A DNA stretch of 64,000 bases from Prosthecobacter sp. (GTDB lineage Bacteria > Verrucomicrobiota > Verrucomicrobiia > Verrucomicrobiales > Verrucomicrobiaceae): contig JAUREI010000001.1 in assembly GCA_030827515.1 (NCBI GenBank), positions 1 to 64,000 of the forward strand. Direction: 5' to 3'. The notes below the pieces were generated by a model, which did not search any database, had not been told where the DNA came from, and saw only the letters and a list, made by a program, of their open reading frames with translations. Position numbers and translations under genes: made by a program. Below, piece by piece: positions 28,566 through 38,284 of the stretch (within the stretch, counting starts at the first letter, position 1; each line of letters starts with the position of its first letter).

Positions 28566-31551
28566 GAGGTCCCGGTCAGGCGGCTTCACCCTCGTTGCCA
28601 CCCTGCTTCTGCTCGCCACCCTGACCCTCATCGTCACCGGCCTGCTCGCCCTCACGACCCGCGAGACGCAAGTCACCGCGGCCTACGACGCCATCGCCAA
28701 GGCTGAACTTGCCGTTCAGGCCGGACTGGCCCAGGCTGCGAGCCGTCTTGACACGGCCCTACGCGACGAGACCTGCGTCATCTTCGCCGCAAGCCCTGCA
28801 ACACCCGATGACGAGCCGCGCCTGCCTGTTCTGCTGTCGGCCCACTTCGACCCTGTAGGCAGACTCTGGAACTACCAAACCCTTGCCTCAGGACGTGCTG
28901 ACCCTCCCCCCAGCGAACGTTTGCAAGCTCAACCCGATTCCCCCCAGAATGGCGGAGAAACGATCTGGCGGCAGCAGCCCACCCCTGAAGAGACACTCGC
29001 CCTGACCCGCCACCCGGTCGCCTCCCCTGGACAACTCGCGCCCCCAGTTGGCTGGGAAAATCTGCAGGTGCCCCTGGAAGACGGCGTGCAACTGACCGCA
29101 AGGTATTGCTACCACCTTGAGGACCTTCAGGGCCGACTGAATCTCGGGCACGCCGGCAATCTGGATGGCGAGACCCTTCGTCACACCCGCCAGCCTCCTC
29201 TTCCACATGCCGTTCCCGGGCTGCACCTTGGCCGCCCGGGTGTCCTTGACCAATCTGCCTTGTTCACCCTGCTTGAGCCTGCCGCCGAATCAGATCACTC
29301 GGACGCCGCCCGTCACTTGCTGCGCAACCGCCCGTTGCAGCTCTCGCCTGACCTCTGGAAGCAGGTCCTGCTGCAGCCCGACCCGCACTGGAACTGGCCC
29401 GGGATGCCGCCTGAACGGGCCCTCGCCCGCGACCCGATCAGCCGGCGCCTGCTTGATCCTGCCTGGCGCAGCCTGGAGGAACAAACCGTTTCACGACTGC
29501 CCGCCTACGAGGAGTTGGCCCTGATCCCCCCCGACCCTGCCTTCGCCCCCCGCACAGCAACGGCGCGCAAACTGAACCTCAATCGCCTGCTCGGGCGCCT
29601 TGAACGCGCCACCCCGGCTGAACGCCCCGCCCTGGCCCGGTCGGCCGTCGCGGAAATCGCCACCCACATTCGCAGTTTCCTGCCTGATTTTTCCCGTCGA
29701 TGCGGCGGCTACCCGCTGGGTGGCAGTGAGGATGAGCGACGGTTCAACTACCTCCAATGCCTGGCAGCCGGGATCCTCGACTATGCCGACAGCGATTCCT
29801 ACCCCCTGTTGGTGGAAGGTGCCTACCGGGGCACGGACGCCCACCCTCTCGTCACGGAACAATGGCAGCGCTACCGCTTCGAACGCACTTACACGGAAGG
29901 CGGGGATCGTTTCATCGAGTTTTCCATCAGCACCTATCTGGAACTCTGGAACCCGACCAACCTGCCGGTTCAGGGACGGGTCCAGGCCGCCTTTGAATGC
30001 CGGGGGCAACTCACCGCCGGGGCCGGCCTGTTCCAGATCGACGAGCTGCTTGAAGGCACCCATCCAGATGGGCGCGTGCACTCGGGTCTCCCTCTCCGGG
30101 AGGGAGACCAATGGTGGCACGCAAGCCTTCCCGTCGAGTTGCAGCCCGCCCAGTTCAACGTGGCCTGTTTTGAACCGGTGGTTTTCCGGCTGCGCTCCGG
30201 ACCCGCCAGCCTGATCACCCGGAGCGTGGACTACGCCGGCCCCGATGAGGGTCGCGACCGCCAAAGCCGCTACCGCCTTCGCTATGCAGTCACCGGTGAC
30301 TCGCCGGTCTTGGTGGATCAGCCCCTGCGAGCTCTTGATCGGCCAGCATGGTTCGGTCTCGACTCCGGCAGTCGCCGCCAGCGTTTTAACACCACCCTTC
30401 CCGGCATGTCTTATTCCGAAGGTTTCGGCAGCGGCCGCTACGCCGACAACCTTGGCGACCCGCGAGCCGCCTTCTTCATTGACCATCCCCAGGATCAGGT
30501 GAACTACGAAAACGGCTCCAGCCCAGGGTCACGCAACCTGCGCTTCAACATCGCCGCCGGCGCCTTCCACCGCGAGTGCCTGCCACATTTGTGGCCCGAT
30601 GGCGGCCACAGCACCATGGCCCGCAAAAACCGCATCGGCAGCAACCTTCGCAATCCGGATGAACCACCGATCCCTCCGCTGCCGCCGAGTGTCGGCCAGC
30701 ATGTTCAGCACCTCTCCAACCTGGGGCGCTTGTTCAGCGTCAGCGAACTCGGTCATGTCTTCGACCCAGTCATGTGGGATGCGAATGGCGGCAGTGAATT
30801 TGATACCCCCTCGCATCGCGCCAACGCTGACCTCACCACGACAGCCTTACCCTCTTCGAAATACTGCGGCGGTCACAGCCTGCGAATTGGCCGCCCCGAA
30901 CACCGTCGTTTTCGACCGGCGAAAAACACCTCCCCAGGGATCCTGCTCAGGGATCGTCGCTTCTGCGCGACCTCACTGCTCGATCTCTTCCACTGCGGCC
31001 AGCCCTTCAGTTCTGACGCCGCGGACCGCGAGGGAGATTATGTTCGTATCGACGGCCACATCAACCTCAACACTGCCACGCGCGACACCCTGCGGGCTTT
31101 GGCTGCCGGACGACTGGTGATGGACCCGGTCTCCATTCCTCCACGAATTAACCCGCCATGGCAGGTCCGACAGGCGGATGTTGTTGCCGACGCCATCCTC
31201 CGTGCGCGGCCTTTTCTGACGCCAGCCGAGTTACCGGAGCAACTGCTGGACGCCGATGGCGAGCTGCTTCTCGGACACAGTGAGCGAATCGGAGGCAACG
31301 AGGTTCGGCCGGAATGGAACGATGCAGCGGCCGAGGAGATTTTTGCACGGTTGTTCAATGGATCCACCGTCCGCAGCCGCCACTTCCGCCTTGTTGTCAC
31401 CGGGCAATGCTGCAGGACCACACGGAATGGCGAAGTGCGAATGCTGGCCACCCGCTCGCGTTCCTTCGACCTCTTCCTCAAGCCGGTACGCGGCAAGGAC
31501 GGCAACCTTCTACGCCATGAACTCCAGATCCTCCGTTCTCGCCAGATTTAG
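28519..31551 (+). CDS. Large Verru_Chthon cassette protein A-like (GspK/PilX-like)
   Basis: RSGGFTLVATLLLLATLTLIVTGLLAL (no Glu at +5, as in GspK) and a GspK-like motif DGHINLNTATRDTLRALAAG near the C-terminus. ATG at 28519 is the best start, overlapping the previous gene. Confidence 0.78.
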   Translation: MKFAPTPCTSPRRDPERSRSGGFTLVATLLLLATLTLIVTGLLALTTRETQVTAAYDAIAKAELAVQAGLAQAASRLDTALRDETCVIFAASPATPDDEPRLPVLLSAHFDPVGRLWNYQTLASGRADPPPSERLQAQPDSPQNGGETIWRQQPTPEETLALTRHPVASPGQLAPPVGWENLQVPLEDGVQLTARYCYHLEDLQGRLNLGHAGNLDGETLRHTRQPPLPHAVPGLHLGRPGVLDQSALFTLLEPAAESDHSDAARHLLRNRPLQLSPDLWKQVLLQPDPHWNWPGMPPERALARDPISRRLLDPAWRSLEEQTVSRLPAYEELALIPPDPAFAPRTATARKLNLNRLLGRLERATPAERPALARSAVAEIATHIRSFLPDFSRRCGGYPLGGSEDERRFNYLQCLAAGILDYADSDSYPLLVEGAYRGTDAHPLVTEQWQRYRFERTYTEGGDRFIEFSISTYLELWNPTNLPVQGRVQAAFECRGQLTAGAGLFQIDELLEGTHPDGRVHSGLPLREGDQWWHASLPVELQPAQFNVACFEPVVFRLRSGPASLITRSVDYAGPDEGRDRQSRYRLRYAVTGDSPVLVDQPLRALDRPAWFGLDSGSRRQRFNTTLPGMSYSEGFGSGRYADNLGDPRAAFFIDHPQDQVNYENGSSPGSRNLRFNIAAGAFHRECLPHLWPDGGHSTMARKNRIGSNLRNPDEPPIPPLPPSVGQHVQHLSNLGRLFSVSELGHVFDPVMWDANGGSEFDTPSHRANADLTTTALPSSKYCGGHSLRIGRPEHRRFRPAKNTSPGILLRDRRFCATSLLDLFHCGQPFSSDAADREGDYVRIDGHINLNTATRDTLRALAAGRLVMDPVSIPPRINPPWQVRQADVVADAILRARPFLTPAELPEQLLDADGELLLGHSERIGGNEVRPEWNDAAAEEIFARLFNGSTVRSRHFRLVVTGQCCRTTRNGEVRMLATRSRSFDLFLKPVRGKDGNLLRHELQILRSRQI

Positions 31552-32203
31552 CGCCATCCACTTGTTCTTGCTGTGTGCCTGCACGGTCTCTGCCCAAGAG
31601 GCGCCACCGGCTGCCCTTCGCTTCGTCAACGCCACCGGCATCGAAGAACCCCTTCTCATTGTGGTGAACGGCGACCGGCTCCAGTCCCGTGGATATTCCA
31701 GCGGTTCTGCAACCGGGCGCCTTCACCTGCCAGCCACACCCTGCCGGATTGAACTCTCCCACACGGAACTCGGCAGACACAATTTCACGCTCGACCTGCA
31801 AGCCGGTGTCGAACACATCGTCGTCGCTCATACCGTAGCCGAGACCGGGAACGGAGTTCATCCCCTCAAGTTCCGACTGGAACACCAGGTTCTGAACCCA
31901 TCTCCCGGTGAATCAACCGGCAAAAGTCGGCTGCAACTGCTGCAGACCACGATGCAGGCCCACCTCGAGTTGCGACTGGCCGGCACCCCGCTTCGCTTGG
32001 CGCGCTTGCGACCCGAAACCCTTGAGCTTCCGTCAACCAATTCAGAAATCGGCGTCTACCATGGGGATCTTCTGCTCGGGCGACTGCCATTCAGCGAACC
32101 CGGCCACGGCACCGTGATTCTGTTCACCGACACCGCCGGACATCTGCATCACGTTTTTTTCCTTGAACCCGGCACTGCAGAGGAATCGTCCGATCGGAGG
32201 TGA
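31517..32203 (+). CDS. Secreted hypothetical protein, fifth cassette gene
   Basis: Signal peptide MNSRSSVLARFSAIHLFLLCACTVSAQE; 35-bp overlap with the preceding CDS. Confidence 0.72.
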   Translation: MNSRSSVLARFSAIHLFLLCACTVSAQEAPPAALRFVNATGIEEPLLIVVNGDRLQSRGYSSGSATGRLHLPATPCRIELSHTELGRHNFTLDLQAGVEHIVVAHTVAETGNGVHPLKFRLEHQVLNPSPGESTGKSRLQLLQTTMQAHLELRLAGTPLRLARLRPETLELPSTNSEIGVYHGDLLLGRLPFSEPGHGTVILFTDTAGHLHHVFFLEPGTAEESSDRR

Positions 32204-32220
32204 CATCGCTACAAAGCAAA

Positions 32221-32246
32221 ACGGCTTTCCCTCGCGGGAAAGCCGT
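32221..32246 (-). terminator. Hairpin between convergent genes, probable terminator (best T-tract on minus strand)
   Basis: acggctttccc-tcgc-gggaaagccgt; on the minus strand it is followed by ttttgcttt. Confidence 0.75.
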
Positions 32247-32267
32247 TCGACTTGAAGAACTGACAAT

Positions 32268-32930
32268 TTACTTGGACAAGGTGCTGGCGGCCGGTGCCGG
32301 AGCGGCCGGCGCCTCAGCCATCACGTATTGTGGGGTCTGCGGGAAGGCACGATTCCAGCCCGAGCCCGGCATGTCGCTGACGGCGAACTGGTCGTTGGCG
32401 CTGCCAACCATGTAGTTTTTGGTGGGGACCACGGTGCGCTTGATGAGACAGAAGAAGCCGCTGCTGGCGGTGTGAACCGTGTTGGCATAGGTTTCAACCC
32501 CGGTGCCGACGGTCTTGCCGGCGGTGCACATGACGCGACCGGCGGCATGGTTGACGATGCCCGAGTAGGTGCTGACCTGCTCGTTGCCGAGGTCGACAGT
32601 GTCATCAGCCACGTCGAGAACCGTGTTGCTGGTCTTGTGGGTTTCCCTCGCAACGATCTGGCTGCCGTGGCGACCCGTGTCGATCACGGTGCCGGCGTAG
32701 CGGCGGGACTGCTTGCGCCCGAAAATTCCGAGAAGGCCGGCGGAGTCATCGGTGACGTCCATGGTGGCAACGGCCGTGTTGTCAATCGTGCCGTGCAAAC
32801 CCTGGCCAAAAGCTTCGTCGAGCTTCTGTTCGCCTTGGCGAGCCGCGTCGCGGGACGGGCGCTGGGCCACTTGGCTGGAAGTGCAGGAGGCGAGAACGGG
32901 AATCACCACGAGAGCGAGATATTTATTCAT
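32268..32930 (-). CDS. Putative lipoprotein of unknown function
   Basis: MNKYLALVVIPVLASCTSSQ with lipobox LASC; no recognised domain. Confidence 0.7.
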   Translation of the reverse strand: MNKYLALVVIPVLASCTSSQVAQRPSRDAARQGEQKLDEAFGQGLHGTIDNTAVATMDVTDDSAGLLGIFGRKQSRRYAGTVIDTGRHGSQIVARETHKTSNTVLDVADDTVDLGNEQVSTYSGIVNHAAGRVMCTAGKTVGTGVETYANTVHTASSGFFCLIKRTVVPTKNYMVGSANDQFAVSDMPGSGWNRAFPQTPQYVMAEAPAAPAPAASTLSK

Positions 32931-32993
32931 AAATGCACATCAAGTTTGTCTGGTTGGCTTCGGGATGTCAAAAAAAATATCGCCAAGGCAAAA

Positions 32994-34343
32994 TCATTTG
33001 CCGATGCAAAAGGACGAAAAAATGACGTCCAAAACCTCTTCGACATCGACCGCCCCAACCACTTCACCCAGCGCCTGCAGCGCCTCCCGCAGTTCCAGGG
33101 CCACAAATTCAGGCGCCAACCCTTCAAGAAGCACCCGTCGGGCCTCGGCGGTTTTATCCGCCGTTCTCTCAAAACAGGCCCGGTGACGGGCGTTGACCGC
33201 GACAGGATGCTCCTCCTGCAGTGGGCCAGCACGCAAAATAAGCTGGCGAATGGCCTCGCGCAGGGTTTCCAGACCGGCGCCATCGCGACAGGAGACGGCA
33301 ATCGCAGCCTCTCCCTGCTGCCAGCCGGGCGCCAGGCCAAGGTCGGCCTTGTTGAGCACGCGCAGATGGCGCTTTGCCAGTTCATCCGGCACTTCCACAC
33401 CGGGCTCGGGCGGCAGGCTGGCGTCGACCACCTCAAGAATCAGGTCGGCCCGCTCCATCTCGCGGCGGGTTCGTTCAATGCCCAACTGCTCAACATCGTC
33501 ACCGCTTTCCCGGAGGCCCGCAGTATCGACGAGTTTCAGGGGGAATCCGTGCACCTGTACCACCTCCTCGATCGTGTCCCGGGTGGTTCCCGCGTTGGGA
33601 CTGACAATCGCGCGCTCAAATCCGGAAAGCAGGTTGAGCAAACTCGACTTGCCGGCGTTTGGGCGGCCGCAAATGACCGTGCGCGCCCCCTGGCGCAGGA
33701 TGCGCCCCTGCTCGCTGGTGGCAATCAGGCGCTGGGCTCGGTGAATGAACGCGTCGAGCCGAGCTGCCAGGGCCTGACCGGTCTCGGGTGAGATGTCCTC
33801 TTCCGGAAAGTCGATGCAAGCCTCAACGTGTGCCAGCACTGGCAGCAACTCCTGCTTGAGAACCTCCGCTTCGCGTCCGATCGCTCCACCCAGCTGTTCA
33901 TTGGCCGCGCGCAGCGCTAGCGTGCTCTGGGCATGGATGAGATCCATGACCGCCTCCGCCTGGGTCAGGTCGAGCTTGCCGTTCAGATAGGCGCGCTGGG
34001 TGAACTCACCCGGGCCGGCAGGCCTGGCACCGGCGGCCAGCAGGGCGGCGAGCACCGTGCCGCTGACCAGCAGGCCACCATGTCCCTGAAATTCGACAAC
34101 ATCCTCACCGGTGAAACTCGCCGGGGCTCGGAACACCAGCACGAGCCCCTCGTCGACTGTCTGGCCCGACCCATCCAAGGCCTCGGCCCTGCAGGCGGTG
34201 CGGGCCGGCAAGTCGTCCAACGCCCGGCGGGCGCGCAACACAGTGCCGGCAATCTCCAGGGCTCGGGGACCCGTGACACGGATGACGCTCACCGCTGCTT
34301 CGGCCGCGGCGGTCGAAAGTGCGACAATAGTGTCCTGCAGCAT
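32994..34343 (-). CDS. mnmE: tRNA uridine-5-carboxymethylaminomethyl(34) synthesis GTPase MnmE
   Basis: DTIVALSTAAAEAAVSVIRVTGP; GRPNAGKSSLLNLLSGFERAIVSPNAGTTRDTIEE; terminal FCIGK. Confidence 0.97.
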   Translation of the reverse strand: MLQDTIVALSTAAAEAAVSVIRVTGPRALEIAGTVLRARRALDDLPARTACRAEALDGSGQTVDEGLVLVFRAPASFTGEDVVEFQGHGGLLVSGTVLAALLAAGARPAGPGEFTQRAYLNGKLDLTQAEAVMDLIHAQSTLALRAANEQLGGAIGREAEVLKQELLPVLAHVEACIDFPEEDISPETGQALAARLDAFIHRAQRLIATSEQGRILRQGARTVICGRPNAGKSSLLNLLSGFERAIVSPNAGTTRDTIEEVVQVHGFPLKLVDTAGLRESGDDVEQLGIERTRREMERADLILEVVDASLPPEPGVEVPDELAKRHLRVLNKADLGLAPGWQQGEAAIAVSCRDGAGLETLREAIRQLILRAGPLQEEHPVAVNARHRACFERTADKTAEARRVLLEGLAPEFVALELREALQALGEVVGAVDVEEVLDVIFSSFCIGK

Positions 34344-34353
34344 GGGCCGCGGG

Positions 34354-34974
34354 TCAGCGTGCCTTGCCTTCCTCCGGCTTGGCTTCCTCCGCCCCGTTGA
34401 GAGGCGTGATGATCGGACGATCCTTCATTTCCGGCCAGATCAGGTAGTCATCCCCCTCCTTGACGAAGGAAATGAGGAAAAGTTCCTCGATGCGGTCGCT
34501 GAGCGTCTCCTGAGAGGTGCGCACGGTGACGTGGATGTAGTTTTTGTCCGCTTCCTCGACGAGACCCAGGACATCGATTTTGAGAGTATCCTGCTTGCGC
34601 TTAGTGACTTCCGGTGAGGTGTTCACCCGCTGATGCCAGGCCGTACGGTCCGTGATGTAAAACTCCTGTGGAGTCAGCTTTTCAAGGTCCCGAATCTCCT
34701 TGACGCCAAAACGTTCGAGCATCTCCTGCTCGGCCGACATGGTCGGCGCCGTCTTGATAACCGCGATGGTTTCCTTCTGCTTTCGCTCAAGGGAACTGGG
34801 CAGCAGCATGCCTGCCGCCGTTTTCCAATCCTGGGCCACCACGCTCTGCAGGTATTTCTTCACAAGTCCGGCACAGGGATGGTCCAGGGGCAGCGGTCCG
34901 GCGAGCGAGGCACCAACCAGCGAGAGAAAGCCGAGGGCCACGGACAGACGGAACAGGGAGCGGGAAGAATGCAT
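34354..34974 (-). CDS. Secreted hypothetical protein
   Basis: Signal peptide MHSSRSLFRLSVALGFLSLVGASLAGPLPLDHPCAGLVKKYLQSVVAQDWKTAAGML...; no family recognised. Confidence 0.65.
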   Translation of the reverse strand: MHSSRSLFRLSVALGFLSLVGASLAGPLPLDHPCAGLVKKYLQSVVAQDWKTAAGMLLPSSLERKQKETIAVIKTAPTMSAEQEMLERFGVKEIRDLEKLTPQEFYITDRTAWHQRVNTSPEVTKRKQDTLKIDVLGLVEEADKNYIHVTVRTSQETLSDRIEELFLISFVKEGDDYLIWPEMKDRPIITPLNGAEEAKPEEGKAR

Positions 34975-35066
34975 AGGAAAGCTTTGACCGACTTGGTGTC
35001 GTAATGTTCGGGGTGAGTTTTTACTCCGCGCCCTTCGGCGCGTCAAATGGAGAAAGCAACCGGTCC

Positions 35067-36293
35067 TCAACGCTCGCGGTCCTCGAGATTGTCCCGGACG
35101 AGGCTCGCCGAGGCATCCGGCAGATCGATCCAGGGCGCACCACCCGGGAGTTTGCGTCCGCAATCGGTCAGACTGTTGGCGCTGACAAGCACCGCCCGGC
35201 AGGGGCCCGTGCTCCATACCGCCGGGCCTGACAAGCCGCTGAAGCTGTTGCCCGTCAGGCTCACATGGGACGCCCCCTTCTCCAGAAGCACGCCGGTGCC
35301 TTCATCCGTTCCCATGGGCGTCTTAGCCTCAGCCGGCCGCCGATCACCCCCGCCCACCCAGGTGTTGCAGAAGCTGTTGCCGCTGATGGACAAACGGCCG
35401 GAGTCCCCTCCCACCCGGACGCTGAACCCATGGGCAATGGTGAAGGTGTTGGCACTGACCGCACAGCCGTGGGCGTCACGCAGGTCGATGCCGCCCCCAA
35501 GGTGGTGGGCAATCACGTTGGCGCTGAGGGTGATGCCGTAGCAATCGCGGTCCAAAATGACCGCCGTGCCGGAGCATTCCTCGATCATATTGCCGCTGAG
35601 CACCGAACCGTAGGTATTTTCAATAACAACACCGTGTCGAAGGTGGTCATCCACATTGTTGCCGTTCATGCAGAGATTGAAGGAATCCACGCAGTGCAGG
35701 GCATCCAGGTTTTCCTCAAAATGGCAGGCATTGACGACGATGTCGTGGCCTCCTTGAATGTGCACCCCCGCACCCTTGTTGTAGGTCAGGATGCTGTCGG
35801 CCACGCGGGGGTCCTCGCTGCAATCGACCATGTGAATGCCATGCCCCCCGTGGTGATCGATCGACATCCCCTCGAAGTAAATCTCCTGAATGCCTTCCGC
35901 GAAGACTCCCGCGCCGCTCTGCTCCTGGCCACTGATGCGAAAATCGGCGAGCTGAACCCGCCAAAGCCGGGCTTTCTTGTCCGTGTCCAGAGTCATCGGC
36001 CGCAGGATCAGGGCCGGCTGACCGTCGGTGTTATCATTGATCAGATGGGTCGCCGCACCGGAGCCCTCGATTCGCGTCTCCGCGGTTTTCAAACGCAGTG
36101 GCTCACGAAGACGGTATTCCCCGGGCGGGATGCGGATGATACCCCCCGATTCTGGCAGGGCATCGAAGGCGGCCTGGAGATTCGGATGGGCGCCGGCATC
36201 AATGATCACGGGGCGATGAGCCACCTGCTGGGCTGCAAGCGAACCGGCAACAACAAACGGCAAAAGCAACAAGACATAACGAATGGGCGCCAT
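35067..36293 (-). CDS. Secreted right-handed parallel beta-helix (pectate-lyase-like) protein
   Basis: Signal peptide; IDAGAHPNLQAAFDALPESGGIIRIPPGEYRL; repeated N/G-rich rungs such as GVVIENTYGSVLSGNMIEECSGTAVILDRDCYGITLSANVIAHHLGGGIDL. Confidence 0.82.
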   Translation of the reverse strand: MAPIRYVLLLLPFVVAGSLAAQQVAHRPVIIDAGAHPNLQAAFDALPESGGIIRIPPGEYRLREPLRLKTAETRIEGSGAATHLINDNTDGQPALILRPMTLDTDKKARLWRVQLADFRISGQEQSGAGVFAEGIQEIYFEGMSIDHHGGHGIHMVDCSEDPRVADSILTYNKGAGVHIQGGHDIVVNACHFEENLDALHCVDSFNLCMNGNNVDDHLRHGVVIENTYGSVLSGNMIEECSGTAVILDRDCYGITLSANVIAHHLGGGIDLRDAHGCAVSANTFTIAHGFSVRVGGDSGRLSISGNSFCNTWVGGGDRRPAEAKTPMGTDEGTGVLLEKGASHVSLTGNSFSGLSGPAVWSTGPCRAVLVSANSLTDCGRKLPGGAPWIDLPDASASLVRDNLEDRER

Positions 36294-36319
36294 GGCAGGC
36301 ATACGCCGCGCCGAGGCAG

Positions 36320-37180
36320 TCATTTCAGGCGGTTGGCCCGATCGGCCTGGCGATGCAGTCCGTCCAACACCTTCGACCGTGCCTGCCATTGGAGACGCGA
36401 GGCGACCTCACCCACGCCTTCCTGCGCCCCCAACTCACCCCCTGCCTTTTGATCCAGCAGGCGCAACAGGTGCCAGCCCAGAGGGCTTTCCACCGGTCGG
36501 GAGAACCCTCCCTGCACCAGGCCGGTTGCGGCCTGCCAGAGTTCGTTCGGAAAGCGACCCGCCGACACCCAGCCCAACTCACCCGCCCTGCTTTTGCTGC
36601 GCTCATCCTCGCTGTGGGCCGTCACCAATTCCTGCCAGTCGGTCCCCTGGCGCAATCGCTGTTCAAAGTCCCTCATCTCCCCAGCGCGATCGGAACGTCC
36701 CTCCCGATGTCGTGAAAGGAACAAATGCGCCAGTTTCAGAACCCTGGGCGCGGGCGGGACCTCCGGTTGACTCACCGCCGCGGCCGGTTCAGCCAGCAGG
36801 CGCCGCTCGAGCCAAGCTTCATCCAGAAGATATTCGCGGATTCGCCGCTCCAACTCGCCACCGCCGAGACCGGCGAGCCGCAGCCGGCGAAGACGCTCCT
36901 CCTCATCCGGGAACTGTCGGTCCCAATCCGCCAGTTCACGTTCGGTCGCCTGCCCCACGTCGGGGCGAAAGCGTCGATCCTGCAACCGCTCCGCCCTCAC
37001 CCAGCGCTCGAAATCTGCCTGTCCCCGCAAAGCCGCTTCCTCCCGGCCATGGCGCCAGACCAGACCTGGCAACGGATCATGTTCAAGCGCACGCCAGGGC
37101 CGCGCGACCCAATCATGCAAGGGTTCGCGAAACTCCCACAGGAGCCCCAAAAGCAGCACGGCGGCCAGCAAAGCCTTCAC
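36320..37180 (-). CDS. PpiC-type peptidylprolyl isomerase (parvulin-like)
   Basis: LAHLFLSRHREGRSDRAGEMRDFEQRLRQGTDWQELVTAHSEDERSKSRAGELGWVSAGRFPNELWQAATGLVQGGFSRPVESPLGWHLLRLLDQ; N-terminal TM anchor. Confidence 0.82.
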   Translation of the reverse strand: MKALLAAVLLLGLLWEFREPLHDWVARPWRALEHDPLPGLVWRHGREEAALRGQADFERWVRAERLQDRRFRPDVGQATERELADWDRQFPDEEERLRRLRLAGLGGGELERRIREYLLDEAWLERRLLAEPAAAVSQPEVPPAPRVLKLAHLFLSRHREGRSDRAGEMRDFEQRLRQGTDWQELVTAHSEDERSKSRAGELGWVSAGRFPNELWQAATGLVQGGFSRPVESPLGWHLLRLLDQKAGGELGAQEGVGEVASRLQWQARSKVLDGLHRQADRANRLK

Positions 37181-38238
37181 GACGCCAGTTCCTCCAACTT
37201 GTGATGGCGATCAACCGCCCGCCATCGACGCAGGGCGGCGACCTCTCGAAAAAAGGCCTCCAAATCTCCGGAATGTCGTGCCATCAGGGCCTCAAACTTT
37301 GGCAGCAACTCATGGTAGGAGGCAATCGTGTTCAATCGCGCGTTGTTGAGCGGCAGGGCCAGCCAGCGATCCAGAAGAGGCGATCCTCCATGCCGTCGAT
37401 CCAGTGAATGCAGCCGTGTTTTCAGACGATCGAACTCGGCTTCCTTGGCACTTCGCAATGCCTCAGGCGCACGGTCGGACCCGGTTCGGTACAAATTCGA
37501 CAACCTTTCCCGTGTCGCCAGAACCTCGGCGACAAACCCACGCTCAAACTTCAGTTCCCTCTCATAGTTCGCCAGATCCTCAAGGCGTCCACGTGCGCGC
37601 AGCCATTGCCGGGCCCCCTCCTGGCCAACCGCTGTCGCCAGCGCTTCATTGAAGTCGGTGTCACCCGGCAGGTAGAGACGCTGGTGCGTCAACTCATGAA
37701 AAAGCAACTCGGCGAGCGCCGCGTCGTCGCGGCCGAGAAAGGTGTTCAGCAGGGGGTCGCGCAGCCAGCCGAGAGTCGAGTAGGCCTCGACACCTCCTAC
37801 AAAGACATCCAAGCCCCGCTTTTGCCAGCGCCCCGCCTCGGCCCGGGCCAGTTCTTCCTCAAAGAAGCCCCGGTATTTCAGACTGCCGATGAGGGGGTAC
37901 CACCAGGTCTTCGCCTCCGTGCTGAACTCAGGCGCAGCAAAGACCACCCAGACCGCATGACGCCGGCCGAGATCGGCATAACGCCCGTATTGACCGCGCA
38001 CGGGCAGCGCCAGGCTTGCCTCGGCAAAGGCGAGCTGATCGCGCGCCACCTCCAGCTTGCGGCGAACAGCCGGCGTGCAGGCCGGATCCGCCAGCACGAC
38101 CTCGACGGGACGAGCCCGATGCAGCATATCGCGCTGCCCCGCGAGCGCCTGACCGTAAAAGCTTGCCGTCGAACAGGAAACGAGTCCAAGCACGGCCGCC
38201 AGGCCGAGCACGCATCTCCATTTGCCATCGCACATCAT
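37177..38238 (-). CDS. Predicted lipoprotein aminopeptidase (COG4324-like)
   Basis: Lipobox-like GLVSCSTASFYGQALAGQRDML; SFYGQALAGQ and LLFHELTHQRLYLPGDTDFNEALATAVGQEG (HExxH-like HELTH) are characteristic. Confidence 0.83.
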   Translation of the reverse strand: MMCDGKWRCVLGLAAVLGLVSCSTASFYGQALAGQRDMLHRARPVEVVLADPACTPAVRRKLEVARDQLAFAEASLALPVRGQYGRYADLGRRHAVWVVFAAPEFSTEAKTWWYPLIGSLKYRGFFEEELARAEAGRWQKRGLDVFVGGVEAYSTLGWLRDPLLNTFLGRDDAALAELLFHELTHQRLYLPGDTDFNEALATAVGQEGARQWLRARGRLEDLANYERELKFERGFVAEVLATRERLSNLYRTGSDRAPEALRSAKEAEFDRLKTRLHSLDRRHGGSPLLDRWLALPLNNARLNTIASYHELLPKFEALMARHSGDLEAFFREVAALRRWRAVDRHHKLEELAS

Positions 38239-38284
38239 TCGGCCACTGTGAACCACAATCCCGAGCCCTCAACCCTCATCCGCC

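Noticed and set aside
36283-37407. Pro/Arg-rich 374-aa plus ORF
   Set aside because: Composition typical of a shifted frame in GC-rich DNA; opposite strand encodes the PpiC-like isomerase and predicted aminopeptidase.
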